This document shows, piece by piece, positions 11,275-20,917 of a DNA stretch of 64,000 nucleotides (position 1 is its first letter; each line of letters opens with the position of its first letter). The notes under the pieces were generated by a model. That model ran no database searches. It saw only the letters and a list, made by a program, of their open reading frames with translations, and was not told the origin of the DNA. The position numbers and the translations under genes are program-made. The stretch spans positions 1 to 64,000 of the forward strand of contig JAPMOS010000012.1 of assembly GCA_027972325.1 (NCBI GenBank), in the 5' to 3' direction. The stretch comes from Paratrimastix pyriformis (lineage: Eukaryota; Preaxostyla; Paratrimastigidae).

Positions 11275-14200
11275 TCGCCGCTGCCGCTGCCGCCCTCCTC
11301 CTCCTCTCATCGCTCCTCCCATCTCCTCCGCCCCCTTTATCCCTGCAGGGCCACACCCAGGATGCCATCTGGCACTACCAGCACGCCATCGAGCTCAAGC
11401 CCAGATTCGCCGACGCCCACAGCAACCTGGCCTCGGTCTACAAGGACACCAACTGCCTCAAGGACGCCATCGCCTTGTCTGCGGCTCATGCTGCCAAAAG
11501 CCCAGCCCCATGAGGCACCACCTCACCGCAAGGCCGTCGGCCCTTGGAGGGGATGCAAGACCGAAAAGGGGGCGAGTTTGGTCACGCACTTGGCAGCTTT
11601 CTCTGAGCTCGCCGCCGTGTCCAACGGACCTCAGACGCCCTCTCCACAACCACCACCTCAGCCCCCACTTCCCACCCCACCTCCCACCCCCCTCCCACCC
11701 CACCTCCCACCCGCACGACCAGCTATCAGAAGGCCCTGGAGATCAAGCCGGATTTCCCGGACGCCTTTGCGAACCTTGTCCACTGCCTGCAGATGGTCTG
11801 CGACTGGCGCGACCGGGATGCGGTCTTCGCGCGCCTCTCGCGGATCATCCACGACGAGCTCCAGGCCGGCCGCACCCCGGCCGTGCAGCCCTTCCACGCC
11901 CTCGTCTACCCGATCGACTCGCACCTGGTCATCAAGATCGCCGCCCACTACGCCGAGAAGGTCCCCACTCGTGGCACCCTGGCGCCCCCCCCCCCCCCCC
12001 CCCCTGGCGCCAGATGGGCCTTGCATTCACTCCCACAGACAGCCCGTCCCCGTCCGCACGCGTTGGGCTCATTTCCCATCCCATTGGTCCCTCCGCCTGA
12101 CTTGACGGTGTCTGCAGGCTCGGCAGCACATCAGCTACCTGGAGCCGCAGCTGCGCAGCTTCCCCTTCGCCGCCCCGCAACTGCCCCCGCGGCCGCCCGC
12201 CCCGCGGCGCACCTGCACCACCATGGCGGTCCCCGAGCCCTGGGCCCCGAGGCGCTGCAGGGCGCCTCCGGATGCACGTGGGCTACGTCAGCAGCGACTG
12301 GGGACCACCCGCTCGCACCTGATGCAGAGCGTTTTCGGGATGCACAACAGGCGCTTCTTCAAGGTCGTCCACCCCCTACACCACCCTCCCGGTTTCCCCG
12401 GTGCCACCGGTGCCACACGCCTCCCCTCCCAGCCACAAAGCTGCCTGCGACAGCTTTCCGCCTCCGCGCCCGGCTGGCTTTCTGCCTTGTTTCCTCATTC
12501 CCGACCCCCCCCCCCCCCCCCCGGCGCCGAACAGGTGACATGCCGCATCCACACCAAACGACGGATCGGTCTGCCTCCCTCCCCCCCTCCCCCCTCCCCC
12601 CCCACCCCCCCCCCCCCTCCCTCCTCCCTCCCTCCCCTCCCACACACACCCACTTCTTCGGCTCCTCCTCTCCTCCTCCTCTCCTCCCTCTCCTCCCTCT
12701 CCCCCTCTCTCCACCTCTCTCCATCCCTCCCCCCCTCCCCAGGAATGGCGCGCCAAGATCGAGCGGGAGGTTGAGAACTTCGTCGACATCAGCGCCCTTT
12801 CCAACGAAGACGCGGGTCCGCCACCACCACCCCACCTCCCCACCGTCACATCCCACCCCAATCGCTTGACGTTTCCTCCCATCCCCTCCCTTGCCGGCGC
12901 CTGGGCAGCGCGGCGGATCCACGGCGACCGGGTGGACGTGCTGATCAACCTGAACGGGTACACCAAGGGCGCCCGCACGGAGATCTTCGCCCTGCGGCCG
13001 GCCCCGCTGCAGGTGTCCTACATGGGCTACGCGAGCACCATGGGGGCCGACTTCATGGACTACTACATCACCGACAGCTACGTCAGCCCCCCCGGGCTCG
13101 CGTGGACCTTCACCGAGAAGCTCATCCTCATGCCCGACAGCTACTTCGTCAACGACCACAGGCAGGTCGGCCCTCCCCTGCCCCGCCCCGCGCAGGATGC
13201 TGATTCGGTGGGCGGGTGTTTGCGGCAGGTCGTGGGGAGCATCCACGACGAGACCAACCGGGCCCTGCTGCCCAAGCGGTCCGAGTATGGGGTCTGCCCG
13301 CGCCACCGCCCAACCCCTCGCCCCCCAAGCTCCTCCATGGGCGGCGACGCTGACCCGGATGGGCGTGGCACGTGGGGCATGGGGCAGCTGCCCGATGACC
13401 GGCTGGTGCTGTGCAACTTCAACCAGCTCTACAAGAACGACCCCGTGGGGCTGACCATGTGGTGCAACATCCTCAAGCGGGTCCCCGACGCGGTCCTCTG
13501 GCTGCTGCGCTTCCCCCCCGAGGGCGAGGCCAACATCCGCGCCGAGGTCCGCCACCCCCCCATCACATGCGGTTGCTGACCCGCTGCGGGATGTGTGGTG
13601 GGGTTGGCCGCCTGGCAGATGCACGCGCAGGGGATCTCCGACGAGCGGATCATCTTCGGCCAGCTGGCCAAGAAAGACGTCCACCTGCGCCGGTGCCACC
13701 TGGCTGACCTCTTCCTCGACACCACCCCATACAACGGCCACACCACCGGTCCGCCATGCCCAGCCCAGCCCAGCCCGCGACGTCTGGCACGCATCCGCTC
13801 CCCGCGCCGCCGCCCCCGCCACACGCCGCCACTGACGTTTGCCCCCCCCCCGTTGGCCATCCGTCGCAGGGACGGACGCGCTGTGGGGCGGGCTGCCGTA
13901 CATCACCCTGCCCGGGATCAAGATGGTCAGCCGGGTGGCCACGGGCCTGGCCAACGCCCTGGGCTGCCCCGAGATGGTGGTCAACTCGGGCAAGGAGTAC
14001 GAGGACCTCGCCGTCGCCTGGTGCAACAACCAGGCCCGCCACGCCTTCTCCCAGCCGCCCCCGTCCACTTGCCTTGGCAGCAAGGGGACGCATTCCTGTC
14101 GTGTTTTGAGGCTGCCCACCCTCACCGAACAATGCGCTGGGTGTTTCTCCGTTGCAGCCGGTCGGTCCCAACGGGTTCCACGTGCCCACCTACATCCCCC

Positions 14201-14395
14201 CGGACGCGGGCCTGCCCGACTGGGCCCGGCCCGGGGACCCCGCAAAGAAGGCGACCAGCCCCAGCCCGCCCCGGCCCACCATAACCACGGCAAATAGGGC
14301 CAGCTTCTCCTTGCAGGACATCCGCGGCAAGGTCCCTTCACCCCCACTTCCAGAGCGGAATCATTCCGCATCGCGCATCTCCTTCGGCGTGACGA

Positions 14396-14427
<32 letters not shown>

Positions 14428-14626
14428 GGTGTGGCACCAGCGCTGGGCGAGCCCCCTCTTCGATACGTCCTATTGGGTGCAGTGCCTCGAGCGGGGCCTC
14501 TGGCGCGCCTGGCAGATCCACTGCGGCGGGGAGGCGCCCCGTCACATCGACGTGCGTGCCGAATGCGAACTTCCCCCCGTCGATCTGAGCCACATTGTCA
14601 CCCCTACTCAGGAACGTCCTTCATAA
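10156..14626 (+). CDS. OGT: O-GlcNAc transferase (TPR + GT41 catalytic domain)
   Basis: OGT transfers N-acetylglucosamine from UDP-GlcNAc to Ser/Thr of nuclear and cytosolic proteins. The ATG at 10156 opens a superhelix of about ten 34-residue TPR units (for example AIELDPRFLDAYNNLGNALK and AIEIDPKFADAYSNLGNALK) up to about 11760. The catalytic half follows: VGYVSSDWG (12285), HLMQSVFGMHNRRFF (12320), VDVLINLNGYTKGARTEIFA (12935), RPAPLQVSYMGYASTMGADF, FNQLYKNDP (13425), DLFLDTTPYNGHTTGTDALW (13715-13880) and ITLPGIKMVSRVATG. The last exon ends at a TGA or stop near 14626. Introns have C-runs at 11241-11273, 11988-12004, 12507-12522 and 14397-14427. Three small indels disturb the frame in conserved motifs: near 12301-12304 and 12313-12318, and near 12547, where VTC and ASTPNDGS lie in different frames. 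These look like assembly errors, but a decaying gene is possible. Confidence 0.92.
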
Positions 14627-14818
14627 TAACACCACACGAATAACACCACACGACCTCCAGAGGACGACGCAGAACCTTTTTTTCACGTATTTGATGTTGG
14701 TGGATTTTTTCGGTAGCTGTTTTCTCTTCGGGTTGTAGTCGAAACAACTACAAATGTTTGTTTTGTTTCATTATGATTGTAGTTATGATCGCTGTATGAT
14801 GATGTGCGATTTGTCAAA

Positions 14819-15723
14819 ATGACATCGTGGCGGATAAGCCCTCGTCGAAAAAGACTCTCTTTATGGCCGAACTGTTCTCTCTTGATTGCCTTTGCCAGCC
14901 CGTTCCCTTTGCTGGATCCTCTCTTGGGCGTCAGTTTCAGGCAGATCTTAGCGATTTAGAGCAAGCCATGGACTCGTACAAGAAGGCGCCCTTTTATAAT
15001 TTGACCGCTGAACAGCTCACCATGCGCCAATGGCAAGAGAAGAAGCATCCTCGAGTGGCTGATGTTGCGGCCCATCCTCTCGAAGTATTTTTGGATCTGT
15101 TGGCTTTCTTTGAGGTCCGCTTGTCGCCTTTGTATATCCCTCTGGCTCACCGAGCATCCAGCAAAGTGAGGGGCGCCCGGACATGGTCCCTGAGCCAGCT
15201 CACCCAACTGGACCTATGAAGCCTCCTCCCTTTGTTCCCAAACTGGTCAGCGTTTCCGGCTCGACTTTCGAACCCCTTGTTGTTCTCTTTAGGATTCTGT
15301 GGAGCGCCCTGCCGGACAGCGCGGGCGTGCCTTACCCAGTCGGCCTCGCTCCGTGCTCGCTGCTGGTGCTCCCACCTCGACAGCCACAGCATCTGCTCCG
15401 GCCAAGCCTCGCTTGATGGTGCGACCCACACTCGCAGCCCCTGCGCCCCAGCCACGAAGCGGACTTGCCTCTTTGGATCGGAAGAAGGAAGAGGAACTCC
15501 AGACTCACGCTGCAGAGGTGGCCAGTGGGAAGGTGCCCGCCTGTGAACATCCAAAATATGTCAAGTACTTCCGTCTTCTCAAGGTCGGCTCGTGGCTTCT
15601 TCGCATCTTCCAACCTCCTCCATAAAAATTAGATGGGCGCCCCTCGCGCTCAGATCACGGTGGGAATGCATGCCGAGGGTCTTGACACCGATGTTCTGGA
15701 CGACCCCCAGCGCCTCCTCTAAA
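14819..15723 (+). CDS. WASHC3 (CCDC53)-like protein
   Basis: The C-terminus reads HPKYVKYFRLLK, joined by a 47 bp intron (about 15585-15631) to MGAPRAQITVGMHAEGLDTD and VLDDP. This is the short helical motif (KY-x-K-x-L-K-x-G-x-P ... KM-x-x-EGLD) that defines CCDC53, a subunit of the WASH complex that activates Arp2/3 on endosomes; similar motifs occur in other actin regulators. The N-terminal part (DLSDLEQAMDSYKKAPFYNL, then HPLEVFLDLLAFFE) is helical but not recognisably CCDC53. A Pro/Ala/Ser linker (15300-15470) lies between. Introns at about 15113-15165 and 15244-15292 are phase 0. The start is uncertain: an ATG at 14819 leads into the frame, but an upstream intron ending CAG at 14940 is also possible. 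GC is moderate throughout. Confidence 0.6.
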
Positions 15724-15879
15724 GTCCGGATAGAATCGGGAAGAATGGCGCTTTTTTTTCTTGATCATTGCACTGCCTTTGGGGGTGTTTGTACAGAAGA
15801 TTTTGATTTTCTCTCTTCTCCGTCACTTGCGGGGCACAGCACTGAGCAGCACAGCAACGCAACACATGTTAAATTTAAA

Positions 15880-18800
15880 TGAATTGCATTTCCAACCATT
15901 TTCGAGAAGCTATTTTTCCAGTCAAACCGTGACTGAATCGCCCCATCAAGCCCCTCTCTGCCGAGGTTGCCCGTCTACTTCAGAGCAATCAGGTTATCAC
16001 TACCCCTGTTGACGTGGTTAAGGAGTTGCTGGAGAATGCTCTTGATGCCGGCTCGACTTCAATCGAAATCCGCCTTCAGGGCTTTGTGGGGATGGATTGT
16101 ATTACAATAAAAGACAACGGCACCGGAATCTCTGCGGCGGAACTTCCTCTTTGTGCCCGACGGCACCACACATCGAAACTCGAGACAATGGAAGATCTCG
16201 AGAAGTTGCTCAGATATCGACCCTTCAGCCCTCATTTGTCCTGAACAAAATGTGTCTACGTTCTCCCTAACATGTTGTGCACCTACGGATTTCGGGGGGA
16301 GGCACTTGCCTCTCTTTGTGCCGTCGGACAGGTCTCTGTTACCAGCTGCACGGCAGCCGACGCTGTGGCCACGTCGGCCACCTTCTCACGGGACGGCAGT
16401 ATCATTGGCACAACCAAGATGGCCCCAACCAGAGGCACGACTGTTTCTGTGAGCAAACTGTTTTCAGAGGCGGTTGTCCGGCGCAAAGTCGGTCGAACCC
16501 CCCCCCCCCCCCCACACACACACACACACAGACACACGCACACAAACCCACCCTCGCTGAACTGACCACGACTCTTCTTCCACACGCTCTCGCTCAGTCC
16601 TGTCTTCAAGATGCGCGCGTCTTGTCGGCCAAAATGAGCTCGCTCGTCTCCGAGTATTGCATCCTCCACCCCCAGGTGCGCATCACGCTCACCCATCCGC
16701 CCTCCCAGCCCATCGTCAAGCCGGTGTGTCCCGATATGGCCGTCTGTCTCTGCCGCTGTCCCCCCGAGACCTCCCGAACTCCTTTCCGGGATCGGAACGT
16801 TGCGCGCTCCTCACAGACAGCCCTGGGGGTCGTCTACGGCCACGGGGTGGCAGCCGCCATGCAGCAGGCCGACATCCGGGGCCCCGAGTGGCACGCGACC
16901 TGCCTCCTGCCCAGACCGGGCTCCTGTCTGTGCCCGTTCCACCCCCCAGCCCGAAACTACCACGCTTCCTGCCCGGGTCCCGCAGCGACAGGCAGCAACT
17001 CGCGGTCGGGCCCCGACCGCCTCCTGATGGCCCTCAACCACCGGCCCGTCGACCTGCCGCCCCTCGCCAAGGCCGTCACCCGCATCTTCCGCGAGGCCTT
17101 TCCTGGTCGGCGGCACGCCCACACACACCCGTACGCGTCCTCGCCCCGCCCACCTCATCCGATGGGACGCTCTGCTGTGCTCTTTCCTGGCCGCGGCAGA
17201 GTGCAGGCGGAAGTACCCCGTGGCCGTGGTGGACTTGTCCATCGCCCCCGATCAGTACGACAGTCTGTACCCCCCGGCCGCCGCATCTCCGACCCTTGAA
17301 CCCTGACCCTTGAACCCTGACCCTTGAACCCTGACCCTTGAACCCTGACCCTTGAACCATGACCCTTGAACCATGACCCTTGAACGAACCCTGACTCTGG
17401 AACCCTGACCCTGATCCCCCACGACCCACAGTCAACCTGCTCCCGAACAAGCGCCAGGTGATGCTCCGCCAGGCCAAGGAGCGAGCCGACCAGTTCGCGG
17501 ACCAGCTGCGGCCCTTCCTGCCCCCGTCCGTCTGCGGGCAGGCCATCCTTTGTCGGCCTCATGACCACTCGTCGCTCTCTTCACCGCCGCAGGGCCTCGG
17601 AGGGCCCTGGAGGGGAGCCGACCTCGGGGGAGGAGGACGAGGGCACCACCTTCGCCGGGGCGGATACTTTCACCCGCGACCCCGCGGTGCCCCTGCAGTT
17701 CGTCGTCGCGGCCCCCCGGACCCCCGGCCCTCTCGGGGCCGCACCGCCCGCGAAGGAGCCGCCCTCCTCCCCCGCCGCCCACCAGGGCCGAGAGGAGGGC
17801 ATGACGAGGGGCACGCAAGAAGACGCATGCCAGGACCCAGAGAAGGAGAAGGAGAAGAAGGAGAAGGAGAAGGAGAAGGAGAAGGAGAAGGAAAAGGAAA
17901 AGGAAAAGGAGAAGGAGAATGGCGGTGCGGCAGAGGGCTATCCTGAGGGCGCAGAGAAAACTCCCGTCGCGCTTCCCTCCATCATCGCCACCGCTCGCCC
18001 TTTGCTGCGTGAACCTCATCCTGTGCCTGAGCCTGAGCTGCCATGGTCGTCATCGCCGCCGGCACCGACCCCGGCCCCGCCCGGCGACCCGATTGCCGCT
18101 GCAAGGTCGTCCCCGTCTCCCCGCAAGCGCCCGCGCCTCGAGGACCCCGGGGCAGCCTCCGACTCCGGCCCCGCGCCCTCGTCGCCGGGGGCCGTGCCGA
18201 CCGCTCTGCGGACGCTCTTCCAGCTGCCCGAGAGCCTCGAGATGCGCTCCCCGGCCCGGCCCGCGCCCACCCCGCGCCTCGTCCGGGAGAAGATCGCCGC
18301 GCCCCGCCGCCGCCCCGCCCCACCGCCCGAGGGGCCACAAGCACAAGAAGGCGTGGGGGGGGCGCTCCCCCTGGTGCTGGCCACGGGCCAGGTGGCGGGC
18401 TCGGCCCCCGATGCTCTGGCGGTCCCGCCGCCCCTGGCGGTTCTCGGTCCGCCTTGGCCCACGCCCGCCATCATCGCGCCCCTCTCTTCTCATCCCTTTC
18501 GCCGCCCCTTTTTCCCCCCGCCTGCCGCAGACCGCCGTCAGTTGGTGGCCCCGAGCAAACTGCGTCCCGTGGGAGTGCGGCTGACCTGGGAGGACCTGCC
18601 CCAGCTGCGCCTCCTCGGGACGGCCGGCCCTGTCCAGGACCGGGACCGGCTGCCCCTGGTCTACCTGCCCCGGGTCAGCCAGATCCTCCTCTACAACCCG
18701 TACCGGCTCCGAGAGAGCCTCCACTACCGGGAGCTGGTCCACTCCTGGACGGCCCCACGGGTCGTCGCGGCACCCCCCTTAGTGCTGACCCGGGCGGCCT

Positions 18801-19605
18801 TCGAGAGCGCCCCCCATCCGGAGGACATCGCCCCCGACGGTCCGTGTGGGCCCTCGTTTCTTTCGCATCCACCGGTTCTTCATTGGCCTTCTTGTGGTGG
18901 GGGGTTGTTGCAGGCATTTGGGCGGTGGTGCGCGACTCGCCCGACCGGTTCCCCATGGTCACGTGCGGCTTCCAGGCAAGCGGCTTTGTCTACCGGGTCT
19001 TCCACAGCAGCGTCTACGATGCCCAGGTCCGTCCGGCGCATTGTCGCCCTCCTCCCTTGCTGGTGGGGCCATCCTCCTCCCTTGCGTCGCCGCTCACCAC
19101 CGCACCGTCCTCCGTCCTCGGCCGATGGGCCCCCCAGGTGGTGGAGATCCTCGAACGGCCCCGTGACCTCGACGCGACCGCCATCATCGGCGAGTTTGTG
19201 GCCCTCGCGACCGCCCTGGCCCGGCCCGGCCCCGACTTGGGGCCGCTGCTCTTCGCCCCCCCGGCCGCCCCGAGCGCCACCGCCTCCGACCCCACCTCGA
19301 GCCAACCCGAGCAGGGCTGCTGCCCGCCGAGCCGATGGCCCCTGGGATACCCCGCGCCGCCGCGGACCAGCACGTGCCTGCACTTCTTGGCGGGGGAGGC
19401 GGCCCGCCGGCAGCGGGAGGCGAGCGAGTTCACCTGGGAAGAGGCATGGGAGCTGCTCTTACAGGCTGCCCGGACCCGGGCCCCGCTCGAGTGCCCCCAC
19501 GGGGCGCCCGCCTTCCAGCCCCTCTACCACCTGGAGGGGCTGCTTCCGACGGTGCCGCTCGTGCCCGCCTTGAGGGTGGTCCCCCCCAAAGATGCCCCAC
19601 GATGA
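15880..19605 (+). CDS. MutL-family mismatch repair protein (PMS/MLH3-like)
   Basis: MutL proteins are GHKL ATPases that couple mismatch recognition to strand cleavage. Seen here in order: VVKELLENALDAGSTSIEI (16010; motif I with the catalytic Glu and Asn), IKDNGTGISAAEL (16105), HTSKLETMEDLEKL, then after an intron TYGFRGEALASLCAVGQVSV (16280), PTRGTTVSVSKLFSEAVVRR, LLMALNHRPVDLPPLAKAV (17025) and VNLLPNKRQVMLRQAKERAD (17430). A long variable linker contains a Lys-Glu run from a GAGAAG repeat (17841-17919). The C-terminal dimer/nuclease region keeps LECPHGAPAFQPLYHLEGLL (19488), cf. CPHGRP. The place of the metal-binding DQHA-x2-E-x4-E motif reads YNPYRLRESLHYRELV (18698), so endonuclease activity is doubtful. 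The start is unresolved because a TGA lies just upstream of RPIKPLSAEVARLLQ at about 15938. The gene is convergent with the AUP1-like gene. Confidence 0.82.
17296..17420 (+). repeat. 15 bp intronic minisatellite (CCCTGACCCTTGAAC unit)
   Basis: About seven to eight tandem, slightly diverged copies of CCCTGACCCTTGAAC lie between the coding blocks for VDLSIAPDQYD and VNLLPNKRQ of the MutL gene, so they fall in an intron. The copies are nearly identical, which suggests recent expansion. Confidence 0.85.
17841..17919 (+). repeat. GAGAAG microsatellite (coding, Lys-Glu run)
   Basis: GAGAAG units, grading into GAAAAG, encode an alternating Lys-Glu segment in the variable linker between the ATPase and C-terminal domains of the MutL gene. 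A single charged helix is the expected structure. Confidence 0.85.
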
Positions 19606-19650
19606 GATTCCACGGTGGAAGACAAACAATGGCGGCGGGTTGATCCACTG

Positions 19651-19725
19651 GGTCACCGATCCTTGAACTTGAACAGTGCGATGATCCGCGCTCGGTCACC
19701 GATCCTTGAGCTTGAACAGTGCGAT
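19651..19725 (-). repeat. tandem duplication of the AUP1-like gene's last exon
   Basis: A 32 bp sequence occurs twice, at 19651-19682 and 19694-19725, with one mismatch and an offset of 43 bp. On the minus strand each copy reads ATCGCACTGTTCAAG... and ends with an in-frame TGA. The copy nearer the gene (19696-19725) makes a good last exon encoding IALFKLKDR and stop, so the second copy appears to be a duplicated terminal exon in the 3' flank. Confidence 0.7.
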
Positions 19726-20824
19726 CTGAACGGGAAGGGGCAGCAGAGATGACGGTGACGACGAGCGGGAGGGCGGAGTGTGCGCGGGCCTTGTCTCGGA
19801 ATGTGTATTGGGTGGCGACCAGGCCCAGCTCATCAGCGATGAGGCGTTGGACCCGATCGGCAAAGTCTGCGTCGGTCTCCCCCTCCCGGATCACCTGGAA
19901 TCACACCCCGGAGGATGGAGATGAGCGGCGATGCCCGGGAGGGGGCCGATCGGACCTGGGGTGGGAGCAACTTGTACTCGAACGTATGCCACGGCACGAA
20001 GAAGAAGTAGAGAAAGTTGCGGATGATCGAATCCCCCGGATACGACGTCCGCCCCTATGAGTGAGCACGGGAAGGACGGTTTTGGGGCAACGCACTGAGA
20101 GGGAGGGCGTTCGACGACGGACCGGCCACCAGGCCCCGAATGCGTTCCGGATCCGGAGGGCCATGGGCTGGACGGGCATCCCGAGGCCAAAGAGAAACTT
20201 GCCAAAACGGAGCATGCCCACCCTCCCGTTGGTCTCCGCGCCCTCGGCGAAGACGATGAGGCGACGGAGGCGCACCTTCGTCCGGGCGTCCTGCAGGACC
20301 TGGACGAGCTCCTGACGGACGGAATCCTTCGCCGCAGGGGTCGGGCTGGCGCTTCGGTAGACAACTTGCGGCTTGATCCCAAAGAAGGAGCTGACGCGAG
20401 CGAGGAAGCGCATGTGCGGGGACACGACGAAAACCACATTCTTCGGGGGAAGAAGCGAATAGAGTGTGAACCCATCAAAGTCGGAGACGTGGTTGCACAC
20501 GATAAGCTGGGAGCACCGCGTGGACCGCAGAAAGGAGGCGTCATACTTCCACCGATACCCGAGGCATAAATATGCCAGTTGGAAAATGATTCTCTCCCAT
20601 CCAAATTGGGTGAAAAAAACGCCAATCAAAAAGAATGCAAAGAAGAGCACAACGCGTACGACACAGAGAAGTGCGCCAAACGGGAAGTAGAGAGTCAAAA
20701 AGAAAAAAGGCCAGAACCCAGCTTCAGAAAATGGTTTCCAGCGTTGTGTATAGAATAGACTCGATAATGGAGGGTCCAAATATGCTTTTTTGTCGGGAGC
20801 AGGTGACAACGCCTCAGCCGGCAT
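19696..20824 (-). CDS. AUP1-like acyltransferase-fold lipid-droplet protein
   Basis: AUP1 is a monotopic ER/lipid-droplet protein with an acyltransferase-like domain. The ATG at 20824 is followed by a hydrophobic hairpin (GFWPFFFLTLYFPFGALLCV, then VLFFAFFLIGVFF). The acyltransferase block is CSQLIVCNHVSDFDGFTLYS; its NHVSDFD corresponds to the NHxxxxD motif and so retains His and Asp. It is followed by RRLIVFAEGAETNGRVGMLR, the glycerolipid-binding block that in AUP1 reads FPEEEATNGREGLLRF. After an intron (about 20057-20144) comes NFLYFFFVPWHTFEYKLLP, then REGETDADFADRVQRLIADE, both matching AUP1. No CUE ubiquitin-binding domain is present; the protein ends shortly after ARAHSALPL with IALFKLKDR if the final intron is spliced. 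GC is moderate over the whole gene. It is divergent from the giant gene across only 93 bp. Confidence 0.8.
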
Positions 20825-20917
20825 GGATTGGCAGAAGTGGAGGGGTCATACCATTTCAGCCTGTTTTTTTGAAAGTCAGGCATCAAATGATCTCCTCCCC
20901 TTTGTGAGCTTTGACCC
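20825..20917. promoter_or_regulatory. candidate 93 bp bidirectional promoter
   Basis: The start codons of the AUP1-like gene (minus) and the giant BRCT-like gene (plus) are separated by only this AT-richer stretch, which must hold both promoters if the start calls are right. No core element could be assigned with confidence. Confidence 0.35.

Noticed and set aside
17296-17420. A telomere or chromosome end suggested by CCCTGA/CCCTTGAA repeats
   Set aside because: MutL exons lie on both sides and the unit is 15 bp, so it is an intronic minisatellite.
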